64,000 bases of DNA from Osmia lignaria lignaria (taxonomy: Eukaryota; Arthropoda; Insecta; Hymenoptera; Megachilidae), in assembly GCF_051020975.1 (NCBI RefSeq), contig NW_027478159.1, positions 17,624,501-17,688,500 on the forward strand. The letters run 5' to 3'. The notes beneath the pieces were generated by a model. That model did no database searches. It saw nothing but the letters and a program-made list of their open reading frames with translations, and was not told the DNA's origin. Below, piece by piece: positions 1 through 14,200 of this stretch; the first letter of the stretch is position 1, and each line of letters begins with the position of its first letter. The translations under genes and the position numbers were made by a program.

Positions 1-27
1 TACAATTTATGTTCTATGATATTTTTT
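1..27. repeat. Partial monomer at left window edge
   Basis: This is the last 27 bp of a unit, with the type-B junction (ACAATTTATG). The array therefore continues beyond the left edge. Confidence 0.97.
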
Positions 28-151
28 GATCAGAAGCGTAGTTTTCGAGATATATCGAGATACTTAAAAGTTCCGAAGCCGCACCAACATAATAGAGATA
101 CAGAAACACCGTGGCCCCTTTCTTTGAGATAACTGTGCACTAGTGCGAGCT

Positions 152-1046
152 GCAAATGCCACTTCCAGCTTAGCTGTGCAGAAGAAGAACAACAAGAAGA
201 AGAAATATCTCGAAATATGTCCGTCAGGCCCCTTCCCTTGAGATAAATCTGCAAATATCTCGGAAACGAAGCGAGCTATGGCAAAATGTTAAGAGATCTT
301 TTTTGTACAGAATTATGTTTCCTACTTTTTATGTTCTATGATATTTTTTGATCAGGCGCGTAGTTCTCGAGATATATCAAGATATTTAAAAGTTCCGAAA
401 CCGCACCAACATAATAGAGATACAGAAACACCGTGGCCCCTTTCTTTGAGATAACTCTGCACTAGTGCGAGCCGCAAATGCCACTTCCAGCTTAGCTGTG
501 CAGAAGAAGAACAACAAGAAGAAGAAATATCTCGAAATATGTCCGTTAGGCCCCTTCCCTTGAGATAAATCTGCAAATATCTCGGAAACGAAGCGAGCTA
601 TGGCAAAATGTTAAGAGACCTTTTTTGTAGAGAATTAGGTTTCCTACTTTTTATGTTCTATGATATTTTTTGATCAGATGCGTAGTTCTCGAGATATATT
701 AAGATATTTAAAAGTTCCGAAGCCGCACCAACATAATAGAGATACAGAAACACCGTGGCCCCTTTCTTTGAGATAACTCCGCACTATTGCGAGCTGCAAA
801 TGCCACTTCCAGCTTAGCTGTGCAGAAGAAGAACAACAAGAAGAAGAAATATCTCGAAATATGTCCGTCAGGCCCCTTCCCTTGAGATAAATCTGCAAAT
901 ATCTCGGAAACGAAGAGAGATATGGCAAAATGTTAAGAGACCTTTTTTGTAGAGAATTAAGTTTCCTACTTTTTATGTTCTATGATATTTTTTGATCAGA
1001 TGCGTAGTTCTCGAGATATATCGAGATACTTAAAAGTTCCGAAGCC
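152..1046. repeat. Five-monomer-offset duplication, copy 1
   Basis: This segment matches 1,762-2,656 at an offset of 1,610 bp (5 units). I saw one mismatch inside it (638 G versus 2,248 A). Private markers shared by both copies include AGAGATCTT, GTACAGAATTATG, GATCAGGCGCG and GAAGAGAGATATGG. Confidence 0.85.
459..468. other. Ten-bp perfect palindrome of the ACTAGT subtype
   Basis: GCACTAGTGC is its own reverse complement and contains a SpeI-type ACTAGT. It marks the subtype that usually also has GAGCCGC in place of GAGCTGC. The subtype is common at 0-8.7 kb, 11.9-13.8 kb and from 27 kb to the right edge. I see no such unit between about 13.9 and 27.0 kb, so it is a useful regional marker. 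Confidence 0.85.
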
Positions 1047-1583
1047 GCAACAACATAATAGAGATACAGAAACACCGTGGCCCCTTTCTTTGAGATAACT
1101 GTGCACTAGTGCGAGCCGCAAATGCCACTTCCAGCTTAGCTGTGCAGAAGAAGAACAACAAGAAGAAGAAATATCTCGAAATATGTCCGTCAGGCCCCTT
1201 CCCTTGAGATAAATCTGCAAATATCTCGGAAACGAAGCGAGCTATGGCAAAATGTTAAGAGACCTTTTTTGTACAGAATTATGTTTCCTACTTTTTATGT
1301 TCTATGATATTTTTTGATCAGATGCGTAGTTCTCGAGATATATCAAGATATTTATAAGTTCCGAAGCCGCACCAACATAATAGAGATACAGAAACACCGT
1401 GGCCCCTTTCTTTGAGATAACTCTGCACTGTTGCGAGCTGTAAATGCCACTTCCAGCTTAGCTGTGCAGAAGAAGAACAACAAGAAGAAGAAATATCTCG
1501 AAATATGTCCGTCAGGCCCCTTCCCTTGAGATAAATCTGCAAATATCTCGGAAACGAAGCGAGCTATGGCAAAATGTTAAGAG
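639..1583. repeat. Eight-monomer-offset duplication, copy 1
   Basis: This matches 3,215-4,159 at an offset of 2,576 bp (8 units). I saw three mismatches (798/3,374, 867/3,443, 918/3,494). It partly overlaps the 5-unit duplication, so at least two separate exchanges shaped the first 4.2 kb. Shared markers include CCGCAACAAC and ATATTTATAAG. Confidence 0.8.
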
Positions 1584-1761
1584 ACCTTTTTTGTAGAGAA
1601 TTAGGTTTCCTACTTTTTATGTTCTATGATATTTTTTGATCAGATGCGTAGTTCTCGAGATATACCAAGATATGTAAAAGTTCCGAAGCCGCACCAACAT
1701 AATAGAGATACAGAAACACCGTGACCCCTTTCTTTGAGATAACTCTGCACTAGTGCGAGCC

Positions 1762-2656
1762 GCAAATGCCACTTCCAGCTTAGCTGTGCAGAAGAAGAAC
1801 AACAAGAAGAAGAAATATCTCGAAATATGTCCGTCAGGCCCCTTCCCTTGAGATAAATCTGCAAATATCTCGGAAACGAAGCGAGCTATGGCAAAATGTT
1901 AAGAGATCTTTTTTGTACAGAATTATGTTTCCTACTTTTTATGTTCTATGATATTTTTTGATCAGGCGCGTAGTTCTCGAGATATATCAAGATATTTAAA
2001 AGTTCCGAAACCGCACCAACATAATAGAGATACAGAAACACCGTGGCCCCTTTCTTTGAGATAACTCTGCACTAGTGCGAGCCGCAAATGCCACTTCCAG
2101 CTTAGCTGTGCAGAAGAAGAACAACAAGAAGAAGAAATATCTCGAAATATGTCCGTTAGGCCCCTTCCCTTGAGATAAATCTGCAAATATCTCGGAAACG
2201 AAGCGAGCTATGGCAAAATGTTAAGAGACCTTTTTTGTAGAGAATTAAGTTTCCTACTTTTTATGTTCTATGATATTTTTTGATCAGATGCGTAGTTCTC
2301 GAGATATATTAAGATATTTAAAAGTTCCGAAGCCGCACCAACATAATAGAGATACAGAAACACCGTGGCCCCTTTCTTTGAGATAACTCCGCACTATTGC
2401 GAGCTGCAAATGCCACTTCCAGCTTAGCTGTGCAGAAGAAGAACAACAAGAAGAAGAAATATCTCGAAATATGTCCGTCAGGCCCCTTCCCTTGAGATAA
2501 ATCTGCAAATATCTCGGAAACGAAGAGAGATATGGCAAAATGTTAAGAGACCTTTTTTGTAGAGAATTAAGTTTCCTACTTTTTATGTTCTATGATATTT
2601 TTTGATCAGATGCGTAGTTCTCGAGATATATCGAGATACTTAAAAGTTCCGAAGCC
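1762..2656. repeat. Five-monomer-offset duplication, copy 2
   Basis: Partner of 152-1,046. Similarity falls off to the right at 2,657, where CCACACC replaces CCGCAAC, and to the left at 1,761. Confidence 0.85.
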
Positions 2657-3214
2657 ACACCAACATAATAGAGATACAGAAACACCGTGGCCCCTTTCTT
2701 TGAGATAACTCTGCACTATTGCGAGCTGCAAATGCCACTTCCAGCTTAGCTGTGCAGAAGAAGAACAACAAGAAGAAGAAATATCTCGAAATATGTCCGT
2801 CAGGCCCCTGCCCTTGAGATATATCTGCAAATATCTCGGAAACGAAGCGAGCTATGGCAAAATGTTAAGAGACCTTTTTTGTAGAGAATTAAGTTTCCTA
2901 CATTTTATGTTCTATGATATTTTTTGATCAGATGCGTAGTTCTCGAGATATATCAAGACCTTTAAAAGTTCCGAAGCCGCACCAACATAATAGAGATACA
3001 GAAACACCGTGGCCCCTTTCTTTGAGATAACTCTGCACTGTTGCGAGCTGTAAATGCCACTTCCAGCTTAGCTGTGCAGAAGAAGAACAACAAGAAGAAG
3101 AAATATCTCGAAATATGTCCGTCAGGCCCCTTCCCTTGAGATAAATCTGCAAATATCTCGGAAACGAAGCGAGCTATGGCAAAATGTTAAGAGACCTTTT
3201 TTGTAGAGAATTAA

Positions 3215-4159
3215 GTTTCCTACTTTTTATGTTCTATGATATTTTTTGATCAGATGCGTAGTTCTCGAGATATATTAAGATATTTAAAAGTTCCGAAGCC
3301 GCACCAACATAATAGAGATACAGAAACACCGTGGCCCCTTTCTTTGAGATAACTCCGCACTATTGCGAGCTGCGAATGCCACTTCCAGCTTAGCTGTGCA
3401 GAAGAAGAACAACAAGAAGAAGAAATATCTCGAAATATGTCCTTCAGGCCCCTTCCCTTGAGATAAATCTGCAAATATCTCGGAAACGAAGAGCGATATG
3501 GCAAAATGTTAAGAGACCTTTTTTGTAGAGAATTAAGTTTCCTACTTTTTATGTTCTATGATATTTTTTGATCAGATGCGTAGTTCTCGAGATATATCGA
3601 GATACTTAAAAGTTCCGAAGCCGCAACAACATAATAGAGATACAGAAACACCGTGGCCCCTTTCTTTGAGATAACTGTGCACTAGTGCGAGCCGCAAATG
3701 CCACTTCCAGCTTAGCTGTGCAGAAGAAGAACAACAAGAAGAAGAAATATCTCGAAATATGTCCGTCAGGCCCCTTCCCTTGAGATAAATCTGCAAATAT
3801 CTCGGAAACGAAGCGAGCTATGGCAAAATGTTAAGAGACCTTTTTTGTACAGAATTATGTTTCCTACTTTTTATGTTCTATGATATTTTTTGATCAGATG
3901 CGTAGTTCTCGAGATATATCAAGATATTTATAAGTTCCGAAGCCGCACCAACATAATAGAGATACAGAAACACCGTGGCCCCTTTCTTTGAGATAACTCT
4001 GCACTGTTGCGAGCTGTAAATGCCACTTCCAGCTTAGCTGTGCAGAAGAAGAACAACAAGAAGAAGAAATATCTCGAAATATGTCCGTCAGGCCCCTTCC
4101 CTTGAGATAAATCTGCAAATATCTCGGAAACGAAGCGAGCTATGGCAAAATGTTAAGAG
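3215..4159. repeat. Eight-monomer-offset duplication, copy 2
   Basis: Partner of 639-1,583. It ends at 4,160, where AAGAGG replaces AAGAGA. The neighbouring unit at 4,214 shares a rare TCAAGACCTTT with the unit at 2,926 but differs elsewhere, consistent with short conversion tracts. Confidence 0.8.
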
Positions 4160-6104
4160 GCCTTTTTTGTAGAGAATTAGGTTTCCTGCTTTTTATGTTC
4201 TATGATATTTTTTGATCAGATGCGTAGTTCTCGAGATATATCAAGACCTTTAAAAGTTCCGAAGCCGCACCAACATAATAGAGATACAGAAACACCGTGG
4301 CTCCTTTCTTTGAGATAACTCTGCACTATTGCGAGCTGGAAATGCCACTTCCAGTTTAGCTGTGCAGAAGAAGAACAACAAGAAGAAGAAATATCTCGAA
4401 ATATGTCCGTTAGGCCCCTTCCCTTGGGATAAATATGCAAATATCTCGAAAACGAAGCGAGCTATGGCAAAATGTTAAGAGACCTTTTTTGTACAGAATT
4501 ATGTTTCCTACTTTTTATGTTCTATGATATTTTTTGATCAGACGCGTAGTTCTCGAGATATATCAAGATATTTAAAGGTTCCGAAGCCGCACCAACATAA
4601 TAGAGATACAGAAACACCGTGGCCCCTTTCTTTGAGATAACTCTGCACTATTGCGAGCTGCAAATGCCACTTCCAGCTTAGCTGTGCAGAGGAAGAACAA
4701 CAAGTAGAAGAAATATCTCGAAATATGTCCGTCAGGCCAGTTCCTTTGAGCTGAATCTGCAAATATCTCGGAAACGAAGCGAGCTATGGCAAAATGTTAA
4801 GAGACCTTTTTTGTAGAGAATTAAGTTTCCTACTTTTTATGTTCTATGATATTTTTTGATCAGATGCGTAGTTCTCGAGATATATCAAGATATTTAAAAG
4901 TTCCGAAACCGCACCAACATAATAGAGATACAGAAACACCGTGGCCCCTTTCTTTGAGATAACTCTGCACTAGTGCGAGCCGCAAATGCCACTTCCAGCT
5001 TAGCTGTGCAGAAGAAGAACAACAAGAAGAAGAAATATCTCGAAATATGTCCGTTAGGCCCCTTCCCTTGAGATAAATCTGCAAATATCTCGGAAACGAA
5101 GCGAGCTATGGCAAAATGTTAAGAGACCTTTTTTGTACAGAATTATGTTTCCTACTTTTTATGTTCTCTGATATTTTTTGATCAGGCGCGTAGTTCTCGA
5201 GATATATCAAGATATTTAAAAGTTCCGAAACCGCACCAACATAATAGAGATACAGAAACACCGTGGCCCCTTTCTTTGAGATAACTCTGCACTAGTGCGA
5301 GCCGCAAATGCCACTTCCAGCTTAGCTGTGCAGAAGAAGAACAACAAGAAGAAGAAATATCTCGAAATATGTCCGTTAGGCCCCTTCCCTTGAGATAAAT
5401 CTGCAAATATCTCGGAAACGAAGCGAGCTATGGCAAAATGTTAAGAGACCTTTTTTGTAGAGAATTAAGTTTCCTACTTTTTATGTTCTATGATATTTTT
5501 TGATCAGATGCGTAGTTCTCGAGATATATCAAGATATTTAAAAGTTCCGAAACCGCACCAACATAATAGAGATACAGAAACACCGTGGCCCCTTTCTTTG
5601 AGATAACTCTGCACTAGTGCGAGCCGCAAATGCCACTTCCAGCTTAGCTGTGCAGAAGAAGAACAACAAGAAGAAGAAATATCTCGAAATATGTCCGTTA
5701 GGCCCCTTCCCTTGAGATAAATCTGCAAATATCTCGGAAACGAAGCGAGCTATGGCAAAATGTTAAGAGACCTTTTTTGTAGAGAATTAAGTTTCCTACT
5801 TTTTATGTTGTATGATATTTTTTGATCAGATGCGTAGTTCTCGAGATATATTAAGATATTTAAAAGTTCCGAAGCCGCACCAACATAATAGAGATACAGA
5901 AACACCGTGGCCCCTTTCTTTGAGATAACTCTGCACTATTGCGAGCTGGAAATGCCACTTCCAGTTTAGCTGTGTAGAAGAAGAACAACAAGAAGAAGAA
6001 ATATCTCGAAATATGCCCGTTAGGCCCCTTCCCTTGAGATAAATCTGCAAATATCTCGGAAACGAAGCGAGCTATGGCAAAATGTTAAGAGACCTTTTTT
6101 GTAG

Positions 6105-9100
6105 AGAATTAAGTTTCCTACTTTTTATGTTCTATGATATTTTTTGATCAGATGCGTAGTTCTCGAGATATATCAAGATATTTAAAGGTTCCGAAGCCGC
6201 ACCAACATAATAGAGATACAGAAACACCGTGGCCCCTTTCTTTGAGATAACTCTGCACTATTGCGAGCTGTAAATGCCACTTCCAGCTTAGCTGTGCAGA
6301 AGAAGAACAACAAGAAGAAGAAATATCTCGAAATATGTCCGTCAGGCCCCTTCCCTTGAGATAAATCTGCAAATATCTCGGAAACGAAGCGAGCTATGGC
6401 AAAATGTTAAGAGACCTTTTTTGTACAGAATTATGTTTCCTACTTTTTATGTTCTATGATATTTTTTGATCAGGCGCGTAGTTCTCGAGATATATCAAGA
6501 TATTTAAAAGTTCCGAAGCCGCACCAACATAATAGAGATACAGAAACACCGTGGCCCCTTTCTTTGAGATATCTCTGCACTATTGCGAGCTGCAAATGCC
6601 ACTTCCAGCTTAGCTGTGCAGAAGAAGAACAACAAGAAGAAGAAATATCTCGAAATATGTCCGTGAGGCCCCTTCCCTAGAGATAAATCTGCAAATATCT
6701 CGGAAACGAAGCGAGCTATGGCAAAATGTTAAGAGACCTTATTTGTAGAAAATTAAGTTTCCTACTTTTTATGTTCTATGATATTTTTTGATCAGATGCG
6801 TAGTTCTCGAGATATATCAAGATATTTAAAAGTTCCGAAACCGCACCAACATAATAGAGATACAGAAACACCGTGGCCCCTTTCTTTGAGATAACTCTGC
6901 ACTAGTGCGAGCCGCAAATGCCACTTCCAGCTTAGCTGTGCAGAAGAAGAGCAACAAGAAGAAGAAATATCTCGAAATATGTCCGTCAGGCCCCTGCCCT
7001 TGAGATATATCTGCAAATATCTCGGAAACGAAGCGAGCTATGGCAAAATGTTAAGAGACCTTTTTTGTAGAGAATTATGTTTCCTACAATTTATCTTCTA
7101 TGATATTTTTTGATCAGAAGCGTAGTTTTCGAGATATATCGAGATATTTAAAGGTTCCGAAGCCGCACCAACATAATAGAGATACAGAAACACCGTGGCC
7201 CCTTTCTTTGAGATAACTCTGCACTAGTGCGATCCGCAAATGCCACTTCCAGCTTAGCTGTGCAGAAGAAGAACAACAAGAAGAAGAAATATCTCGAAAT
7301 ATGTCCGTCAGGCCCCTTCCCTTGAGATAAATCTGCAAATATCTCGGAAACGAAGCGAGCTATGGCAAAATGTTAAGAGACCTTTTTTGTAGAGAATTAG
7401 GTTTCCTACTTTTTATGTTCTATGATATTTTTTGATCAGATGCGTAGTTCTCGAGATATATCAAGATATTTAAAAGTTCCGAAGCCGCACCAACATAATA
7501 GATACAGAAACATCGTGGCCCCTTTCTTTGAGATAACTCTGCACTAGTGCGAGCCGCAAATGCCACTTCCAGCTTAGCTGTGCAGAAGAAGAACAACAAG
7601 AAGAAGAAATATCTCGAAATATGTCCGTCAGGCCCCTTCCCTTGAGATAAATCTGCAAATATCTCGGAAACAAAGCGAGCTATGGCAAAATGTTAAGAGA
7701 CCTTTTTTGTAGAGAATTAAGTTTCCTACTTTTTATGTTCTATGATATTTTTTGATCAGATGCGCAGTTCTCGAGATATATCAAGATATTTAAAAGTTCC
7801 GAAGCCGCACCAACATAATAGAGATACAGAAACACCGTGGCCCCTTTCTTTGCGATAACACTGCACTATTGCGAGCTGCAAATGCCACTTCCAGCTTAGC
7901 TGTGCAGAAGAAGAACAACAAGAAGAAGAAATATCTCGAAATATGTCCGTCAGGCCCCTTCCCTTGAGATAAATCTGTAAATATCTCGGAAACGAAGCGA
8001 GCTACGGCAAAATGTTAAGAGACCTTTTTTGTAGAAAATTAGGTTTCCTACTTTTTATGTTCTATGATATTTTTTGATCAGATGCGTAGTTCTCGAGATA
8101 TATCAAGATATTTAAAAGTTCCGAAGCCGCACCAACATAATAGAGATACAGAAACACCGTGGCCCGTTTCTTTGAGATAACTCTGCACTATTGCGAGCTG
8201 CAAATGCCACTTCCAGCTTAGCTGTGCAGAGGAAGAACAACAAGAAGAAGAAGTATCTCGAAATATGTCCGTCAGGCCCGTTCCTTTGAGCTGAATCTGC
8301 AAATATCTCGGAAACGAAGCGAGCTATGGCAAAATGTTAAGAGACGTTTTTTGTAGTGAATTATGTTTCCTACAATTTATGTTCTATGATATTTTTTGAT
8401 CAGAAGCGTAGTTTTCGAGATATATCGAGATATTTAAAAGTTCCGAAGCCGCACCAACATAATAGAGATACAGAAACACCGTGGCTCCTTTCTTTGAGAT
8501 AACTCTGCACTAGTGCGAGCCGCAAATGCCACTTCCAGCTTAGCTGTGCAGAAGAAGAACAACAAGAAGAAGAAATATCTCGAAATATGTCCGTCAGGCC
8601 CCTTCCCTTGAGATAAATCTGCAAATATCTCGGAAACGAAGCGAGCTATGGCAAAATGTTAAGAGACCTTTTTTGTAGAGAATTAAGTTTCCTACTTTTT
8701 ATGTTCTATGATATTTTTCGATCAGAGGCGTAGTTCTCGAGATATATCAATATATTTAAAAGTTCCGAAGCCGCACCAACATAATAGAGATACAGAAACA
8801 CCGTGGCCCCTTTCTTTGAGATAACTCTGCAGGATTGCGAGCTGGAAATGCCACTTCCAGTTTAGCTGTGCAGAAGAAGAACAACAAGAAGAAGAAATAT
8901 CTCGAAATATGTCCATCAGGACCCTTCCCTTGAGATAAATCTGCAAATATCTCGGAAACGAAGCGAGCTATGGCAAAATGTTAAGAGACCTTTTTTGTAG
9001 AGAATTAAGTTTCCTACTTTTTATGTTCTATGATATTTTTTGATCAGATGCGTAGTTCTCGAGATATATCAAGATATTTAAAAGTTCCGAAGCCGCACCA

Positions 9101-11254
9101 ACATAATAGAGATACAGAAACACCGTGGCCCCTTTCTTTGAGATAACTCTGCACTACTGCGAGCTGCAAATGCCACTTCCAGCTTAGCTGTGCAGAAGAA
9201 GAACAACAAGAAGAAGAAATATCTCGAAATATGTCCGTCAGGCCCCTTCCCTTGAGATATATCTGCAAATATCTCGGAAACGAAGCGAGCTATGGCAAAA
9301 TGTTAAGAGACCTTTTTTGTAGAGACTTAAGTTTCCTACTTTTTATGTTCTATGATATTTTTCGATCAGAGGCGTAGTTCTCGAGATATATCAAGATATT
9401 TAAAAGTTCCGAAGCCGCACCAACATAATAGAGATACAGAAACACCGTGGCCCCTTTCTTTGAGATAACTCTGCACGATTGCGAGCTGGAAATGCCACTT
9501 CCTGTTTAGCTTTGCAGAAGAAGAACAACAAGAAGAAGAAATATCTCGAAATATGTCCATCAGGACCCTTCCCTTGAGATAAATCTGCAAATATCTCGGA
9601 AACGAAGCGAGCTATGGCAAAATGTTAGGAGACCTTTTTTGTAGAGAATTATGTTTCCTACAATTTCTGTTCTATGACATTTTTTGATCAGAAGCGTAGT
9701 TTTCGAGATATATCGAGATATTTAAAAGTTCCGAAGCCGCACCAACATAATAGAGATACGGAAACACCGTGGCCCCTTTCTTTGGGATAACTCTGCACTA
9801 TTGCGAGCTGGAAATGCCACTTCCAGTTTAGCTGTGCAGAAGAAGAACAACAAGAAGAAGAAATATCTCGAAATATGTCCGTCAGGACCCTTCCCTTGAG
9901 ATAAATCTGCAAATATCTCGGAAACGAAGCGAGCTATTGCAAAACGTTGAGAGACCTTTTTTGTAGAGAATTAAGTTTCCTACTTTTTATGTTCTATGAT
10001 ATTTTTTGATCAGATGCGTAGTTCTCGAGATATATCAAGATATTTAAAAGCTCCGAAGCTGCACCAACATAATAGAGGTACAGAAACACCGTGGCCCCTT
10101 TCTTTGAGATAACTCTGCACTATTGCGAGCTGCAAATGCCACTTCCAGCTTAGCTGTGCAGAAGAAGAACAACAAGAATAAGAAATATTTCGAAATATTT
10201 CCGTCAGGCCCCTTCCCTTGAGATAAATCTGCAAATATCTCGGAAACGAAGCGAGCTACGGCAAAATGTTAAGCGACCTTTTTTGTAGGAAATTCGGTTT
10301 CCTGCTTTTTATGTTCTATGATATTTTTTGATCAGATGCGTAGTTCTCGAGATATAGCAAGATATTTAAAAGTTCCGAAGCCGCACCAACATAATAGAGA
10401 TACAGAAACACCGTGGCCCCTTTCTTTGAGATAACTCTGCACTACTGCGAGCTGCAAATGCCACTTCCAGCTTAGCTGTGCAGAAGAAGAACAACAAGAA
10501 GAAGAAATATCTCGAAATATGTCCGTCAGGCCCCTTCCCTTGAGATAAATCTGCAAATATCTCGGAAACGAAGCGAGCTATGGCAAAATGTTAAGAGACC
10601 TTTTTTGTAGAGAATTAAGTTTCCTACTTTTTATGTTCTATGACATTTTTTGATCAGATGCGTAGTTCTCGAGATATATCCAGATATTTAAAAGTTCCGA
10701 AGCGGCACCAACATATTAGAGATACAGAAACACCGTGGCCCCTTTCTTTGAGGTAACTCTGCACTATTGCGAGCTGCAAATGCCACTTCCAGCTTAGCTG
10801 TGCAGAAGAAGAACAACAAGAAGAAGAAATGTCTCGAAATATGTCCCTCAGGCCCCTTCCCTTGAGATAAATCTGCAAATATCTCGGAAACCAAGCGAGC
10901 TATGGCAAAATGTTGAGAGACCTTATTTGTAGAGAATTAAGTTTCCTACTTTTTAAGTTCTACGATATTTTTTGATCAGATGCGTAGTTCTCGAGATATA
11001 TCAAGATATTTAAAAGTTCCGAAGCCGCACTAACATAATAGAGATACAGAAACCCCGTGGCCCCTTTCTTTGAGATAACTCTGCACTATTGCGCGCTGCA
11101 AATGCCACTTCCAGCTTAGCTATGCAGAAGAAGAACAACAAGAAGAAGAAATATCTCGAAATATGTCCGTCAGGCCCCTTCCCTTGAGATAAATCTGCAA
11201 ATATCTCGGAAACGAAGCGAGCTATGGCAAAATGTTAAGAGACCTTTTTTGTAT
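6105..11254. repeat. 16-monomer HOR block, copy 1 (5,150 bp)
   Basis: This block is repeated immediately downstream at an offset of exactly 5,150 bp, which is 16 units minus a shared 2 bp deletion (AATAGATACAG near 7,500 and 12,650). Identity runs from just after a mismatch at 6,104/11,254 to 11,336/16,486. The only difference I found is 10,295 C versus 15,445 A. Rare private variants shared by both copies include TTTTTAAGTTCTACG, AGAGACTTAAG, ACAATTTCTG and GAAGCGGCACC. Confidence 0.95.
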
Positions 11255-14200
11255 AGAATTAAGTTTCCTACTTTTTATGTTCTATGATATTTTTTGATCA
11301 GATGCGTAGTTCTCGAGATATATCAAGATATTTAAAGGTTCCGAAGCCGCACCAACATAATAGAGATACAGAAACACCGTGGCCCCTTTCTTTGAGATAA
11401 CTCTGCACTATTGCGAGCTGTAAATGCCACTTCCAGCTTAGCTGTGCAGAAGAAGAACAACAAGAAGAAGAAATATCTCGAAATATGTCCGTCAGGCCCC
11501 TTCCCTTGAGATAAATCTGCAAATATCTCGGAAACGAAGCGAGCTATGGCAAAATGTTAAGAGACCTTTTTTGTACAGAATTATGTTTCCTACTTTTTAT
11601 GTTCTATGATATTTTTTGATCAGGCGCGTAGTTCTCGAGATATATCAAGATATTTAAAAGTTCCGAAGCCGCACCAACATAATAGAGATACAGAAACACC
11701 GTGGCCCCTTTCTTTGAGATATCTCTGCACTATTGCGAGCTGCAAATGCCACTTCCAGCTTAGCTGTGCAGAAGAAGAACAACAAGAAGAAGAAATATCT
11801 CGAAATATGTCCGTGAGGCCCCTTCCCTAGAGATAAATCTGCAAATATCTCGGAAACGAAGCGAGCTATGGCAAAATGTTAAGAGACCTTATTTGTAGAA
11901 AATTAAGTTTCCTACTTTTTATGTTCTATGATATTTTTTGATCAGATGCGTAGTTCTCGAGATATATCAAGATATTTAAAAGTTCCGAAACCGCACCAAC
12001 ATAATAGAGATACAGAAACACCGTGGCCCCTTTCTTTGAGATAACTCTGCACTAGTGCGAGCCGCAAATGCCACTTCCAGCTTAGCTGTGCAGAAGAAGA
12101 GCAACAAGAAGAAGAAATATCTCGAAATATGTCCGTCAGGCCCCTGCCCTTGAGATATATCTGCAAATATCTCGGAAACGAAGCGAGCTATGGCAAAATG
12201 TTAAGAGACCTTTTTTGTAGAGAATTATGTTTCCTACAATTTATCTTCTATGATATTTTTTGATCAGAAGCGTAGTTTTCGAGATATATCGAGATATTTA
12301 AAGGTTCCGAAGCCGCACCAACATAATAGAGATACAGAAACACCGTGGCCCCTTTCTTTGAGATAACTCTGCACTAGTGCGATCCGCAAATGCCACTTCC
12401 AGCTTAGCTGTGCAGAAGAAGAACAACAAGAAGAAGAAATATCTCGAAATATGTCCGTCAGGCCCCTTCCCTTGAGATAAATCTGCAAATATCTCGGAAA
12501 CGAAGCGAGCTATGGCAAAATGTTAAGAGACCTTTTTTGTAGAGAATTAGGTTTCCTACTTTTTATGTTCTATGATATTTTTTGATCAGATGCGTAGTTC
12601 TCGAGATATATCAAGATATTTAAAAGTTCCGAAGCCGCACCAACATAATAGATACAGAAACATCGTGGCCCCTTTCTTTGAGATAACTCTGCACTAGTGC
12701 GAGCCGCAAATGCCACTTCCAGCTTAGCTGTGCAGAAGAAGAACAACAAGAAGAAGAAATATCTCGAAATATGTCCGTCAGGCCCCTTCCCTTGAGATAA
12801 ATCTGCAAATATCTCGGAAACAAAGCGAGCTATGGCAAAATGTTAAGAGACCTTTTTTGTAGAGAATTAAGTTTCCTACTTTTTATGTTCTATGATATTT
12901 TTTGATCAGATGCGCAGTTCTCGAGATATATCAAGATATTTAAAAGTTCCGAAGCCGCACCAACATAATAGAGATACAGAAACACCGTGGCCCCTTTCTT
13001 TGCGATAACACTGCACTATTGCGAGCTGCAAATGCCACTTCCAGCTTAGCTGTGCAGAAGAAGAACAACAAGAAGAAGAAATATCTCGAAATATGTCCGT
13101 CAGGCCCCTTCCCTTGAGATAAATCTGTAAATATCTCGGAAACGAAGCGAGCTACGGCAAAATGTTAAGAGACCTTTTTTGTAGAAAATTAGGTTTCCTA
13201 CTTTTTATGTTCTATGATATTTTTTGATCAGATGCGTAGTTCTCGAGATATATCAAGATATTTAAAAGTTCCGAAGCCGCACCAACATAATAGAGATACA
13301 GAAACACCGTGGCCCGTTTCTTTGAGATAACTCTGCACTATTGCGAGCTGCAAATGCCACTTCCAGCTTAGCTGTGCAGAGGAAGAACAACAAGAAGAAG
13401 AAGTATCTCGAAATATGTCCGTCAGGCCCGTTCCTTTGAGCTGAATCTGCAAATATCTCGGAAACGAAGCGAGCTATGGCAAAATGTTAAGAGACGTTTT
13501 TTGTAGTGAATTATGTTTCCTACAATTTATGTTCTATGATATTTTTTGATCAGAAGCGTAGTTTTCGAGATATATCGAGATATTTAAAAGTTCCGAAGCC
13601 GCACCAACATAATAGAGATACAGAAACACCGTGGCTCCTTTCTTTGAGATAACTCTGCACTAGTGCGAGCCGCAAATGCCACTTCCAGCTTAGCTGTGCA
13701 GAAGAAGAACAACAAGAAGAAGAAATATCTCGAAATATGTCCGTCAGGCCCCTTCCCTTGAGATAAATCTGCAAATATCTCGGAAACGAAGCGAGCTATG
13801 GCAAAATGTTAAGAGACCTTTTTTGTAGAGAATTAAGTTTCCTACTTTTTATGTTCTATGATATTTTTCGATCAGAGGCGTAGTTCTCGAGATATATCAA
13901 TATATTTAAAAGTTCCGAAGCCGCACCAACATAATAGAGATACAGAAACACCGTGGCCCCTTTCTTTGAGATAACTCTGCAGGATTGCGAGCTGGAAATG
14001 CCACTTCCAGTTTAGCTGTGCAGAAGAAGAACAACAAGAAGAAGAAATATCTCGAAATATGTCCATCAGGACCCTTCCCTTGAGATAAATCTGCAAATAT
14101 CTCGGAAACGAAGCGAGCTATGGCAAAATGTTAAGAGACCTTTTTTGTAGAGAATTAAGTTTCCTACTTTTTATGTTCTATGATATTTTTTGATCAGATG

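Noticed and set aside
6456..6680. Plus-strand 74-codon frame starting at ATG, repeated at 11,606, with similar ones at 16,756 and 27,984
   Set aside because: It opens only where a point change (GATAACTC to GATATCTC or GATTACTC) or the 2-bp insertion removes the usual in-frame stop. The second copy is part of the 5,150-bp duplication. There is no sign of coding selection.
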